Shown here one piece after another: positions 23,041 through 33,730 of a stretch of DNA of 64,000 nt. Source of the stretch: Dactylonectria macrodidyma (Eukaryota; Ascomycota; Sordariomycetes; Hypocreales; Nectriaceae). Both the position numbers and the translations under genes were made by a program. The notes below the pieces were generated by a model, which did not search any database, was not told the origin of the DNA, and saw only the letters and a list, made by a program, of their open reading frames with translations. The stretch's first letter is position 1; every line of letters starts with the position of its first letter. The stretch is from contig JAGMUV010000006.1 in the NCBI GenBank assembly GCA_020744425.1, positions 2,604,001-2,668,000 on the forward strand, given 5' to 3'.

Positions 23041-23440
23041 TGTTTGTAATGCGCTCTTTGGTGGACAGAAAGAGGAGTCTTGCCTAACGGTCCTGGAAAG
23101 TATTGATGATGAAGAACTCGCTGGAACAAACCAATTCTCTTACAACTCTCCTCATTTGACCGAATAGTGCAGATTGCTTTTAGAAATTCTGATCTGAGGA
23201 CGAGGGCATCAGTTGGTGCCGCTTCTAACAGCCTCGATAACTGAGTCATCAACCCATTCGTCATGACCTAGCTTAGGAAACTCATGATTTCTTCATCGCT
23301 CCACTACACGTATCGTTATACTTAATGAGATGTTGAGGGGACGGCGAGGCGTCGTTTGGGTTCTGGCCGAGCATTGGGCTTTTGACTGGGCCTTTTGATA
23401 GATCGTTAGATCTGGCCGTTTGGCAGATTAACTCACCTTG
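23041..23440 (-). pseudogene. Decayed partial copy of the Clr5-ankyrin locus
   Basis: On the minus strand, 23290-23050 reads as NGLMTQLSRLLEAAPTDAL and LKAICTIRSNEESCKRI, matching NGLMTQLLRLLETTPTDAL and LKAICTFRSHPGYSKEF of the Clr5-ankyrin protein (DNA about 17580-17830). Immediately beyond it, 23310-23440 matches the promoter of that gene (about 19400-19525) at DNA level, in the same order and orientation. The roughly 1.6 kb that should separate the two parts is missing. The copy has no start, is truncated at both ends and has changed to stops, so it is a relic of a segmental duplication. Confidence 0.85.
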
Positions 23441-23516
23441 AAATAAGGATTCATATGTAGTGTATTGGATATGATTTATAAAATATTAGCTATTGTATTG
23501 ATACTTGATGGTCTAC

Positions 23517-24907
23517 CTATCCTGCACGCCTGCCCTCGACGATGGTTTCTCTCGTCACATATATGTCCCTGTCGCCCCCGCGAGGCTGACGCGAAGGCGG
23601 ATTAAAGACGCAATCAGGTTTTCTCATAACCTGCACCGTCGTTATCTGCTCAGTCGATTTTGCATCCACGGCGCCCATCTCCCAAGCCAAGTGCTCCTCA
23701 CTCTCGTGCATTTGCTGGAAGCGAGCAGATCGCATATGTGAAGTCCCCAGGTTCATTCTTCCTGTTCCACCTCCAGTAGTTCGAGATCTGACGCGGGCGC
23801 TGCTCTCCTCCTGGGTACTGCCCAGAGTGATGCCGAGCCATTGGCGGGCAATGCGGTCAAATACGGGTCGGAGCATGGGGCTGGATGCCACCATGACGGC
23901 GATTCCAGCTTGGAGTACGGTGCTGACGAAGGAGGTGGCGACGCTCTTGGTGATGTTTGTGATGTCAGTGTTGTAGAGGTAGTACAGCCGCACGCATGAG
24001 AAGACGATGGTTCTATGTAGTCATGTTAGTTGGAGCGAGGCAGGATTCTTGGGACATGATTTGTTGGCACATGGCCATGACTTACACAAAACCGGCACCG
24101 AAAACGCCGAGCAATGCCAACTTGTGCGCCCGATTCATCTGCAAATCATATACCAACTTCATCGGAAGCAACACAATAGCCACCTCGGAGAGGATATCCA
24201 AGACGGCTAGGGCTACGTAGGCCTTGAAGCCATCCACACACTTCTGTGGTGCGCCCGCGGCCGAAGCGCTCTCGGCAGGCGTGCAGATGGTGAAGGGTAG
24301 GCTGATTGCATACAAGGCCCAACCGAGAGACAGGGCTGTCGCTGCCCAGGTCGCCGCGACGAAGAGTCGGCCGCCGGTGCGAAAGATGCGTCGGATCATA
24401 CCGATGACGGCGATCTTGATGAAGCCTAGGGACGCGCCAAAGGTCATCTGGCATGCGATCATGATCTGCGAGAATCGGTGGAGGACATCTGGGGCGAGTT
24501 CGGATACGCTGTGTCCAACACCGCCGACGACGACAACTGTTCTTGGTGAATTTGTTGCGACGAACGCGAGCGAAATAGAATGAAGACGTACAGATGATGA
24601 CCGAGGCGATGAAACCGTAGTATACGATCTAAGACGCTGTTTAGTACAGCTATGCGCGTGCGGCGAGACGATCGCAACCCACCTGGCCAATAAAGTAAAA
24701 GTAATCCTCAGTGTGATACCTGGTCTTCCTCATGTTGCGGGAGATGATGCGCATCACTGTCCATACCGTGGTGAAGAACACCATGATGGCGCATACGACA
24801 ATGAGGCGTGTCCCTTGTCGAGTGAGCGGGGGCGATGTCCCCGTTATCAGTGCTGTAGTCGACGACTCGGCCGCCCGAGGTGCGATTTCCTGGCGAAGAG
24901 GACTCAT
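23517..24907 (-). CDS. Rhodopsin-domain (PTH11-like) integral membrane protein
   Basis: Four exons (24907-24683, 24628-24592, 24536-24086, 24012-23517) encode 402 aa. The second exon is only 37 nt; its joins use GTGGGT and GTACGT donors and give a continuous helix (QIVYYGFIASVIIFVVVGGV). The product has seven hydrophobic segments in the order typical of the fungal rhodopsin-like family: TRLIVVCAIMVFFTTVWTVM, the exon 2/3 helix, FGASLGFIKIAVIGMIRRIF, ATWAATALSLGWALYAISLP, LAVLDILSEVAIVLLPMKLV, LALLGVFGAGFVTIVFSCVR and SFVSTVLQAGIAVMVASSPM. The ~130-residue C-terminal tail is polar. No N-terminal CFEM Cys cluster is present, so it is PTH11-like without CFEM. Some relatives are surface sensors; the ligand here is unknown. 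Confidence 0.86.
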
Positions 24908-25333
24908 CGCAGAGGAGCCTCCAAGAGAGGAGGATCTGGCTGCTCAATGGGGATCTTGCTGCAATTGAAGAGACCCGTTCGTAGTAGCGATGTGACGAGA
25001 CGCGAGCCTACGTCTGGCAGGTGGCTTGTGCCTGATGGGCTGCGATATTCGATGGACCATATGCGCTGTTCTGTCCCAGCAGCAAACAGAGAGCTGAACG
25101 AAAAACAAGGGAATGGTGGGATAATATGACCGTGTCGATTCCCGTGTATTGCTAACGACTCAGGACCTCGGCTTAGTGCGGCGATGGCTTACTGCAACAC
25201 CCCTCATTATGGACGCAAACGGAATACCGTAAACTGCAGGCTCACCACGCGAGTAATAGAAAGCGCGCCTCGGTCCAAGCCACTACGGACAATTTCCAAT
25301 CGAAGTTGCCTGGTATGCACACAAGTCGGTAGC

Positions 25334-25376
25334 GCTGATGACAGGCGAGTGGTAGCGCTGCAAACCTGTCATCAGC
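25334..25376. repeat. Short inverted repeat
   Basis: GCTGATGACAGG (25334-25345) and its exact reverse complement CCTGTCATCAGC (25365-25376) are separated by 19 nt. Could form a hairpin; no associated gene. Confidence 0.7.
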
Positions 25377-26563
25377 CACTCTCTTTAGCGAAAATGACTA
25401 TGCCAAAGTGTGCTTGCGTGCCTCTTTGCATTGATCCTCAGAGTGGTTTGTGGGGTCTGGGGAAGGGATTTAAACTTTCATCCCCTGCCCTGGGGGGAGC
25501 TATTACATGCAACGCTTTCCCCATAGGAACTAGACACAAGTTATTCAGTGGTGTAGACATGCCATGGCTTGGATACTAAACAAGGAAGATGATGTTGCAC
25601 AGACGGTGGCAAAAGCCAGGGGCTCTAGGGTTGTGATAGTTGACGCCGCTTGAGAAGCAACCGTCTGGATATGAATCGCAGGTATTTTTCAGCTTCTCGC
25701 ACCTGTGATTACTTACGCACATGGTATGGAATAGAGTGGTGGTGTGGCACAGCTCCTCAGGGGGATACGATGCTCATGCTATTTCGCGGCTAGCGGCCGA
25801 ACCCCCTGACCTAGTTTGATGCATGGAACTTGTCGAAGATCAACCTGTCACGGCCGTGGCTCCCTGGGCACAGGGCATCATCTCTCGATTCCTCACCAAG
25901 GCCGATGCGAAAGGTCAATGCAACCCGAGAAAACGTGGGCATGAGGCGCGTCGATCGGCAGGGGAGAAGGAGCGATTTGCTGATCGCTTTAGACACGGGT
26001 GGTTGCAGCATGATCTCCATGAAGTCCAGCCACTGAAGTTTGTATACCTGGTCATCAGACGTTTCTTGCAATGCAACCCGGGGCCCTTGTTTTCGGGACC
26101 GGCCGAATTGGATTCTCGTTTGGGACAGTTGTGTTGCAGTGCGCAGTCTGTGCAAAAGTAGATTCCACAAGGACTGATGACCAACATAGGGATTATTGAG
26201 AATAACGATGCCATTTTTTATTAGGTCCTTGGAAATACCCGACCCTCCAAGCCAACCCGGGGCCCAGTTGCCGGTTCCCGCGCACTAGGCCAAATGTGAA
26301 AGTTCCAAGATTCAACATTCGAGGCTCCCGTATGACTTGACGGACTGAACATGGCCAACATGGACTTAAGCTATCGCCATGCCTAGCAATTTGCGGCCTA
26401 ATTACCGGGTGACCGTCTTCCGTAGATGTAAGACGGACGGTTGCGTTCTACGCCATGTTCCACGTCATCGTTCCCGGCACCACCATCCGAGAAGCAACAT
26501 CCTTGCTTCAGCTCGTCGTGCTAGTCAGGGCTTCCCCGGAGAAGAATGATTCCCTGGGATAGC

Positions 26564-26680
26564 ATGATCGTCGATAACGGTCTAGCCGGCTCCGTCGTCT
26601 CCAATCGGCTGGTTCAGACTAGCCTCCTTGTGAACGTCTCTTGACTGAGGCGGGAATCAAGGCCATCAACCGTTCAGCCA
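26564..26680 (+). pseudogene. Relic of a GMC oxidoreductase N-terminus
   Basis: The reading MIVDNGLAGSVVSNRLVQ followed, after a -1 shift and stop at 26642, by LTEAGIKA follows the GMC FAD-binding pattern (V-x-G-G-x-A-G-x-V-V-x-x-R-L ... L-I-E-A-G). The second Gly of the GxGxxG signature is already lost. No further GMC motif was seen downstream. The match is short, so this remains a suggestion. Confidence 0.35.
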
Positions 26681-28270
26681 CCGTCTGTGCAAATTTGACC
26701 AACTGCTAGGTTGGCGGCTTTTGCTGGGACTAGTATCCTGAGTCAGAAACAATCCTGTCAGCACATCGAATTCTTGAGAGGGCTTCTTGAGAGGGCTTGG
26801 GCTGTAGCGCGCTAGCGATTCGATTTAAATCTCCGAGGCACATGAGAACGCGATCGAGACCGACGGCAGTAGACGTCCCGTGTTTTCTCTCCAAGGGATC
26901 GCAGTAAGGAAACCATAATTACCAAGGGTCCTCGATACGAAACCGGCAAATGGAGTCGTCGCTACAAGGAGCATCCAACTAGCAAGTAGTACCTAGATCC
27001 TTGGTTGTGGATCGATTCTCGCGGTAGGAGACTACCGTGCTCCGACGCTTTGTATGCTGTCTGGAATTGACCCTTCCAAGACCTTGAAGAAGCACAAGAT
27101 CTCGCCAGTCGTAGAAGGCCCAAAAATAACCAACGCCTGCGCGACCACCCCGTTCTGTCCATCGTTTAGGCATCGAGGATCTCTTCTGCCGTGAAGCCAG
27201 TCGCTGTTCAGGCTAGGAGTAAACGCTGAATGTATCGTTCACGTTTGCTATGCTCATGGCTGGCTTCGCTGCTGCTACTGTCGTGGACGAGGACAACAAG
27301 CCCACCACTGTTCTCACCGGCTACTTATGGGGCACCAGTCTGTCCTATGGTACAGGACACTGGCGTCTTGGCTGACGACTCTACGCCTTGCTGTATGCCA
27401 TGTAGAGACACCTTCAAATCGATGATAAGAAGCGATGATGTTTATCTTGATCTGATAACGGAACACCTGCAGATAGCATGCTTTGTCATCGATGCGGCAT
27501 CCGCGCCGAGGCCGTCATCGGAGAAGAGTGGGGAGCAGCGGGGGCGAATGCCGAGTTAATTTTATCAGATCCGAGCAATTGAACTGTGCATGTGGAGTTT
27601 TGGAAGACGGGGATCAAACTCAACAATTACGAATCATTACGAGGTTTCCCTTTTATGGTTTGTCGCTGATCTCTGGAGGAAATGGATGGATTTAATGCTC
27701 CAAAATGATTGTTTGTATGCCCTCTTCGCTGCTACCGAGTACGCGCCAGCTGCAGCGCCACGTTGTGAAACATTTGGTTGCTTTTCGAGAGACGCGTTGC
27801 AGAGGAGCCAGCACAGCACAGCAGACGCTGTCATGGGCATGAAATACCCACTGTAAAAACCTGACTGCTAACCCGACTTGTGCAAGCATATGCCTCACAG
27901 TGAGAGAATCAGCGTCTCGTGATGCCTTGGCGCCAGGATCACTCGGAGCTCGGCGCTAGGCAGTCCTTATCAATCTGCGCCGCCCTGACCATCTAGGCCT
28001 CTTTTGGCAGCCAACCCGGTCATACGGGCCTAATCAGATGGGCGAAATCAACAAACAGACGCCCCGCCGAGACGTATCAAAATGCACACCGTTGTCTATT
28101 TCCCGACGTTGAGGATTTGCCCCTTGTGACCTTGCATGCAAGTCATTCAATCTCGTACGTTGATGACGGGTCTGGCCGCCTACATAGTTCCATGCCTTGA
28201 ATTCGTTCTTTCACATCTCTCGTTTGCCTCGCGTCGATGAGCATCACCGAGCTGCTCATCGCTCCCAAGC

Positions 28271-30166
28271 ATGAATACGGTTCCTCCAGGCCAGAAGCCC
28301 ATCACGCCCAGGCAGCGGATCAATGAATGGAACCTGACGCTGTACGCTGGCGTGCTGCTGGGCCTGATTTCTTTCTTCACCATCGTACACTGGAGTCGTC
28401 ATCTCGCAACCCGCTACCGATTTTCTTCCTCGCGAACCCTGCGACGCCTGCCAGGTTATAGGATACTGTCGAGGGCCTCTCGGTGAGGCAAATACGGAGA
28501 CCAGACCGTCAGTCACCACTAACCATCCTCTAGGAGTCTACGAGGCTACGCCGTCGTCAAAGTGCCCGGCTTTCCCTCCTTGGGGCACGCCGTTTTGGTT
28601 GCCGCCTATTTGATCCTCAACGTCACATTATGTCTCATCTATATCGAGTGGGATCGAACGCGACTGAACAACCCGGGTGCTCGGTTGGGATGGTATGTCT
28701 CCATCTCACTCGCTCCCCTACAGGCTGCTGATCTGAACTAGGATGGCAGCTGCTAACATAGCACTGTCGGTCTTCTTCGGGCTGAGAAATACTCCATTGG
28801 GTGTCATGAGCGCGCAGACCTACAATCACCTTAACGTCCTTCACCGGGTCATCGGCTATACCGCCATTGCGCAAATGCTTGCCCACGCGCTCCTTTATGC
28901 TCTGCGCTTTGGCATCCAACACCGAATCAGCCAGCTCTTTACCAAGCCTGCGAATCTCCACGGAGTCGTCTCGGGAGTGGGCATGTTGATTCTGCTCTTC
29001 GGCCTATTGAGGCATCGCGGATACGAAGCCTTCTACATCAGCCACGTTTTCGGCGCCATCGTGACCATGTTCTTTGCAACCCTCCATCGGCCGTTTTGGT
29101 ACCAAAAGATCCCCGTCATTATGGTATTTGCTGGCTCAATATGGGCTCTTGATCGCTTGATCCGATACGCGAGTGTAGCCTTCAACCTTTACAGCAACAA
29201 GGCAACCGTTTATCCGCTACCCAACAATGGAGTTCGATTAGTGTTGAAAAGACGACTAATTGGGGCTAAAGCCGGATCGCACTGTTTCGTCTGGATCCCC
29301 GGAATCCGAGCTTTCGAATTACATCCGTTTACAATAGTATCCAACACGTCTTTAGGCCTCGAGTTGGTTCTTAAGCCTTACACGGGCTTCACCAAGGATA
29401 TCCATAAATATGCAATCTCCAGACCAGGCACGATGCTTCGTGCATCTATTGAAGGGCCATATGGATCGCTGCCAAATCTACAACACTATGATCGAATTCT
29501 CTTTATTGCCGGGGGAAGTGGAGCCGCATTCACCTTTGGGTTGGTGAATAATTTTCTCTCAAAGCTTGAACCAGAGTCACCGCAACTGGTGGATTTCATT
29601 TGGACAGTACGGGAGAGAGGTACTGTGTCAATTTTGAACTTCAAGGGAATGCCACTAACGCCACAATAGAGAACCTATCCTGGTTTGCTGAACATCTGCA
29701 AAAGCTGACCGAACACCCAGCCCAGATCACAGTGACATTGCACATTACTGGGCGGTCAAACGTGACAACCCCCGAGCAGAGTACCCCTCCGGGTCGCAGG
29801 ACCCCGGCTCTGACATCCTACGGGACATTTCTATCCCAAACAACTCGCGAAGGATCAGCTGAATCACTAAACCAACTCGTCTTAAATTCGAAACTTGCCA
29901 GTGCAAGAGAGGAAGTGTGCAGCCCGCAGCGGATAGAGTCACCGAGCCTAGGAGATCTGGAGAATCATTTCAACGTCAAGTATGAGCGACCAAGGACAAG
30001 CGAGGCGGTATTTGAGAATGTGAAATCAGTCGGAGCCAACCAGCGAGTTCTGATTGCTGCGTGTGGCCCATTGTCCCTAATGAACGATGTGAATACAGCA
30101 GCGGGAGCATGTATCCGCTCTGATGGGCCAAGCGTTGAGGTACATTGCGAGAATTTTGACATTTAG
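28271..30166 (+). CDS. Ferric/cupric reductase-like transmembrane flavocytochrome
   Basis: Four exons (28271-28482, 28534-28692, 28742-29619, 29670-30166) encode 581 aa. The protein opens with MNTVPPGQKPITPRQRINEW and has about seven membrane helices. Both haem-ligand pairs of the FRE family are present with H-x13-H spacing: H in NVLHRVIGY to H in QMLAHALLY, and H in YISHVFG to H in ATLHRPFW. The FAD motif HPFTIVSN, the GPYGSL loop, the NADPH site ILFIAGGSGAAFTFG and a C-terminal CGP complete the enzyme. It should pass electrons from cytosolic NADPH to extracellular metal ions for iron or copper uptake. No signal peptide is visible. No siderophore, permease or oxidase gene is adjacent. Confidence 0.9.
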
Positions 30167-30979
30167 GAGATAGAACATAGAATATGATTTTATAGATAAG
30201 TCTCTTTCCGAACAAAGAAATAATTCCCATGCTAAGACAATCCAATCAAACCTTTATAAAGCTGGAAGGAGATAAACCACCTGATGTGTGAGAGGGTTGT
30301 GGAAGCTGCGCATACTAAGGTGAAGACGCTGGTTGAAAGGGCATATGGAGAGAAATCGAGCGAAAAAATGCTAAGACTAAACTGCTACTGCTAAATTAGT
30401 GCTTACTTACAGGAAAGCTAAAGGATCTGAGAACGGTTCCGGGTCAAAAGTCTCTGTATACCCCATTCTTATACTCAAGCTCATCACTTCTACACTAACA
30501 TCATATAGATAGTTTATGTGAGATAGGGCTTGAAGTAGGCATAGTATAATATATAAGTAAACGGATAGTATTATCTGTTTCTCAATACAGCGTTTTAAGT
30601 GTGTATAAGTTACTGGTTTATGGTAGGGCGCACAGAGACTGAGCCTGAAAGCTGTGCCTATACAGCAACGCTTGTAGTGCGTACATTCTGTATTATAGTG
30701 GCGATAGCAGCCCAATTCGACCTTGAAATTAAGCAGCTTGATATTGGTAACACCTTTATCAACGCGACCTGAAGCAATTAAGGCGCCCCAGTCATGCGAG
30801 ATGGATTCAAGTAGGTAGGTAAGTGTATCAGGCTTAATAGGAGCTCTACACGGACTTTGTGACTTGCCGCAAGCATAGTTCAAGTAGTTTTCATCAACCT
30901 TCGGTGTAGAACCGCTGATACTCCAATAAGCCCGATACTAAAATTACTAAGTAAATGCTTTCTGCTTTGAGCGTCTACA
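30167..30979. other. AT-rich spacer with unassigned frame
   Basis: Downstream of the reductase gene. A minus-strand frame at about 30407-30876 is open for ~155 codons and Cys-rich, but lacks a convincing start and family; it may be debris linked to the hAT relic next to it. Confidence 0.45.
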
Positions 30980-31255
30980 TACCAAGCACACGGGTACTCG
31001 TTAATTTCAATGACATCAATAAGAGTCATGAACGACGATCCGTGAGAGAATCGGCATTGCTAAAAAACTGCTCACACTGTTCGGCATAGGAGGCACGGCT
31101 AACAAGTCTAGCGCCATACCAGCTCGGTGCCGATACGAGTGGGAGTGCTCTTTTAACGACCTAATGGGATTGAATTCTTTACCACCGTTGATGCTGATGT
31201 AGCCAGTAGTGATAAATCTATTTTGATGATCCACTGAAGGTAGTATACAACTCAA
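30980..31255 (-). mobile_element. hAT-family transposase relic (C-terminal dimerisation region)
   Basis: The minus strand reads AGMALDLLAVPPM, then after a frame change AEQCEQFFSNADSLTDRRS, a TGA, and then LIDVIEINEYPCAW. These pieces follow the conserved C-terminal order of fungal hAT transposases (MALDxLSIPPM, AECERxFSxAxxLxTDRRNRL, DxIEANECLxxW). The frame change and stop show it is dead. Termini and target-site duplication were not found. Identification rests on family recall. Confidence 0.6.
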
Positions 31256-31338
31256 TTTATTCGCATGCGCTCATATAGCTACAGAGATACACCACTTCCC
31301 GTAATACCTGTGTTCTTAGTCGACTTTTCCGTTGGGAC

Positions 31339-32049
31339 CTATATATTGTTGAGGAAGATTTGGATCGACATAACAAAAATGGCCATTTTCTTATAATCTA
31401 AGCCGTTCGTCAATGTCCAGCGCGAGGCACTCGAGGTGGTTGTTGAGACCGAGGGGGTGGAGGAAGTGCCAGCGATGGTTATGGAGGATGAGTCGGAAGA
31501 GCTGGTGCTGTTGGCGATATTTGTCGAAGCCGAATTGGAAGAGCTGGTGTTGCTGGCGATATCTGTAGAAGCTGAAACTAAAGAGCTAGTGCTGCTGGTG
31601 ATAGATATCGACGCTGATGCAGAGGTGCTCGAGCTAGACACGCTGGCATCACCGTCGTCGACCATGAGTTTGATGCCCACGTTGAAGACGCTGTAAGCAT
31701 TCTCACCGCCGCACGCCTCTGCGTCATAGCCCGGACACGGATAGTCGCATTGATCATCGTCAACAAGGGCTAGAAGAGGCGGGTATGTGTCGGCGCAAAA
31801 ACACGTTTCCAGGTGTGTTATCATGACGGGTTTCCCCTTTCCTTTGCAGTCATTCCAACACGAGCCTGAAGAGAGAAAAATCGACGACCTCCCATTGGCA
31901 GAGGCTGGGAGTGATCCGTAACAGCCATGTGAAGTGAGTTGGCCGTATACTGGCGCCGTTGCAGGTGGCTGCGTTGGCACAGTGTTATCTCCGGCGACGA
32001 GAGCCACCCAGAAGAAGAAAGCGGCGTGAACGATGCCGAAGCCGGTCAT
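31339..32049 (-). CDS. WSC-domain secreted or cell-wall protein
   Basis: A single exon encodes 236 aa from ATG at 32049. It starts with a signal peptide (MTGFGIVHAAFFFWVALVAG). One WSC domain spans about residues 33-127, with conserved Cys in GCYGSL, GSCWNDC, ETCFCAD, DDQCDYPCPG and EACGG and the closing AYSVFNVG. WSC domains bind polysaccharides and sense wall stress in yeast. A Ser/Thr-rich tract with repeats of the type SNTSSSNSASTNIA follows (about residues 135-210). The C-terminus ends in a weakly hydrophobic tail (KKMAIFVMSIQIFLNNI). That could be part of a GPI signal or the result of a missed 3' intron; there is no clear transmembrane plus cytoplasmic tail as in yeast Wsc sensors. Confidence 0.82.
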   Translation of the reverse strand: MTGFGIVHAAFFFWVALVAGDNTVPTQPPATAPVYGQLTSHGCYGSLPASANGRSSIFLSSGSCWNDCKGKGKPVMITHLETCFCADTYPPLLALVDDDQCDYPCPGYDAEACGGENAYSVFNVGIKLMVDDGDASVSSSSTSASASISITSSTSSLVSASTDIASNTSSSNSASTNIANSTSSSDSSSITIAGTSSTPSVSTTTSSASRWTLTNGLDYKKMAIFVMSIQIFLNNI

Positions 32050-33730
32050 TTTACGTGAATATGAAAGATTGAAGGAGGTTGAAGAAACAAATTTTCCCCA
32101 TGTGGGTTGCTAGGATTCTTATGTTTGAGCTTCGTGGCGCAGCAAGCCCTGTAATTGCCCTGTAATTTCGGGCTGGTCCTCAGCTTGACTTTCATAGCAT
32201 GATTCAGCTTATTTAAGTCAAGCGGCAATTGTTTTTCATAGCCAAGATGAGGCCAGGATCATGATCCTGTCATCTCATTAGCTAATTCCCAATAATCACC
32301 CTTCGGCCCACTAGTTTCCAGGGCACACCAGAGCTCCGACAACGATACAGCGCCTGATTGATGGTGTTCAATGGAAACTAGTATTTGCACTCTGTGTGGC
32401 CAGGAGGCTATTTAAAACTGGCTGACAATCTGAGCGACGTTAAGCGGTGGGATAATAGCTCAGGTTCGCATTGACAAGACCACAGCTCCTCCATTGCCGA
32501 CCTAGTCCTCGATTTTGCTGGGCGATGCCACCTTCTTTTCTACACCACCTGCCCTACCCTCTTTGATCTACCTATGAACGAAACCAACTGCATGCGTCGT
32601 CGCGTAGATTATCCACCTTCAATCCTCAGGGTAGGATGATCTATCCGGGTCATTGTTACGGTCTAAGGTGCAAATTTGATTCTCTTTACACTCTTTGCAG
32701 GCGCAAGGAGGGGTTAACGCTGCCACGAAAGTTGACTCGTGAGATGGACGCACTCGTTGATGAGATCCTTGTCGGGGGTAGGGATTAGGTGACCGCGACG
32801 CGTCGCTCTTCGAGAGCTTCTCTATCTTAATTTCACAAAGTTCTAAACTCCTTGTCTTGCTCTACTTACAATTGTAAGTTTGAACATAAATAAGAGGAAT
32901 GGAAAAGATGAAATGAGACGTAAGAATAAAAAGACACAAGAAAATACGTGGCATTTATATCTGTGCCTAGAGAGATGACTTGAATCTTGTACCTAGCTAT
33001 GTTCCCTTTTACTATTTCCTGTCCATTGCGATCCCTTTCTGTTCTTTGTCTGAATAATGACGCCAATGTTCTCTGTCCACCTCGTTTGTCTGGTCCATTA
33101 ATGAGGGAAGCCTCGGACGTACTTGATGACCCTACTTCACTGCTAGTTGCAGAGTAATGAAACGACCTTGGCGGACGAGGAAGAAACCACACCCAAATGG
33201 CTAGCTATCTTTCCGGGGCCACTGGGGCCAATCGCGACTGACGCCGTCTCGCCGCCTCAAGCAGAGGTCGGCAGCGGCTGCTTCCAGCACCACCGCAGGT
33301 GAAGATGACGGGCCGGTCTCTTCAAGATAGCTAGGAAAGCGTCTAATTAGACGCTCTATCGGGTTGGATCGCCGCTGCGGATTGTGGCAAGGCTCGAAAA
33401 GATGAAGGTTGCAGCGGCAGATCCGGGCTTGGGTGGAAGACCGCGGACGCGGTCGGTCGGCTCGCAGGAAAAGGGCGTGTTCGGTCGGATTGAAAGAGGT
33501 CTGATAGAAAGCAGGAAATCCGCAATGAATTTGATAGTCATACAGTCTAGAAAATAACAGTGCCGTTGAATTCCGCAACTGAGAGGCTTCTCTGCCTCCC
33601 CAGCTGTTGAAGCTGACGTTCGTGATGATGATCTTGTCCTTCGAAAAATCCTTAGAAAATTCCTGAGACCTAGCGAGTTGAATCTCTAGTCCCCACAACC
33701 CTATCTAACCCCTGTCCCGCCACAGTCGCA
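32050..33730. other. Intergenic
   Basis: About 1.7 kb without a supported gene. Two minus-strand frames (32866-33192 and 33201-33698) have no family content and lie beyond the stop of the ankyrin-CorA gene, so they are not extra exons of it. Confidence 0.55.

Larger units (their letters stand above)
24908..28270. other. Gene-poor region with decayed sequence
   Basis: About 3.4 kb with no supported intact gene. It contains a 12-bp perfect inverted repeat (25334-25376) and a GMC-oxidoreductase-like relic (26564-26680). Small frames, including one at 27230-27559 with a hydrophobic start, show no conserved family. The stretch looks like old gene or transposon debris. Confidence 0.55.

Noticed and set aside
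27230..27559. Small secreted protein gene with a hydrophobic start
   Set aside because: The frame has no conserved content, and a better hydrophobic reading in another frame soon hits a stop.
30407..30876. Cys-rich 150-codon minus-strand gene
   Set aside because: No convincing ATG context, no known family, and it lies in AT-rich debris next to the hAT relic.
32866..33698. Two minus-strand frames as further exons of the ankyrin-CorA gene
   Set aside because: The last exon has a clear stop at 33731 right after the membrane tail, and these frames show no conserved content.
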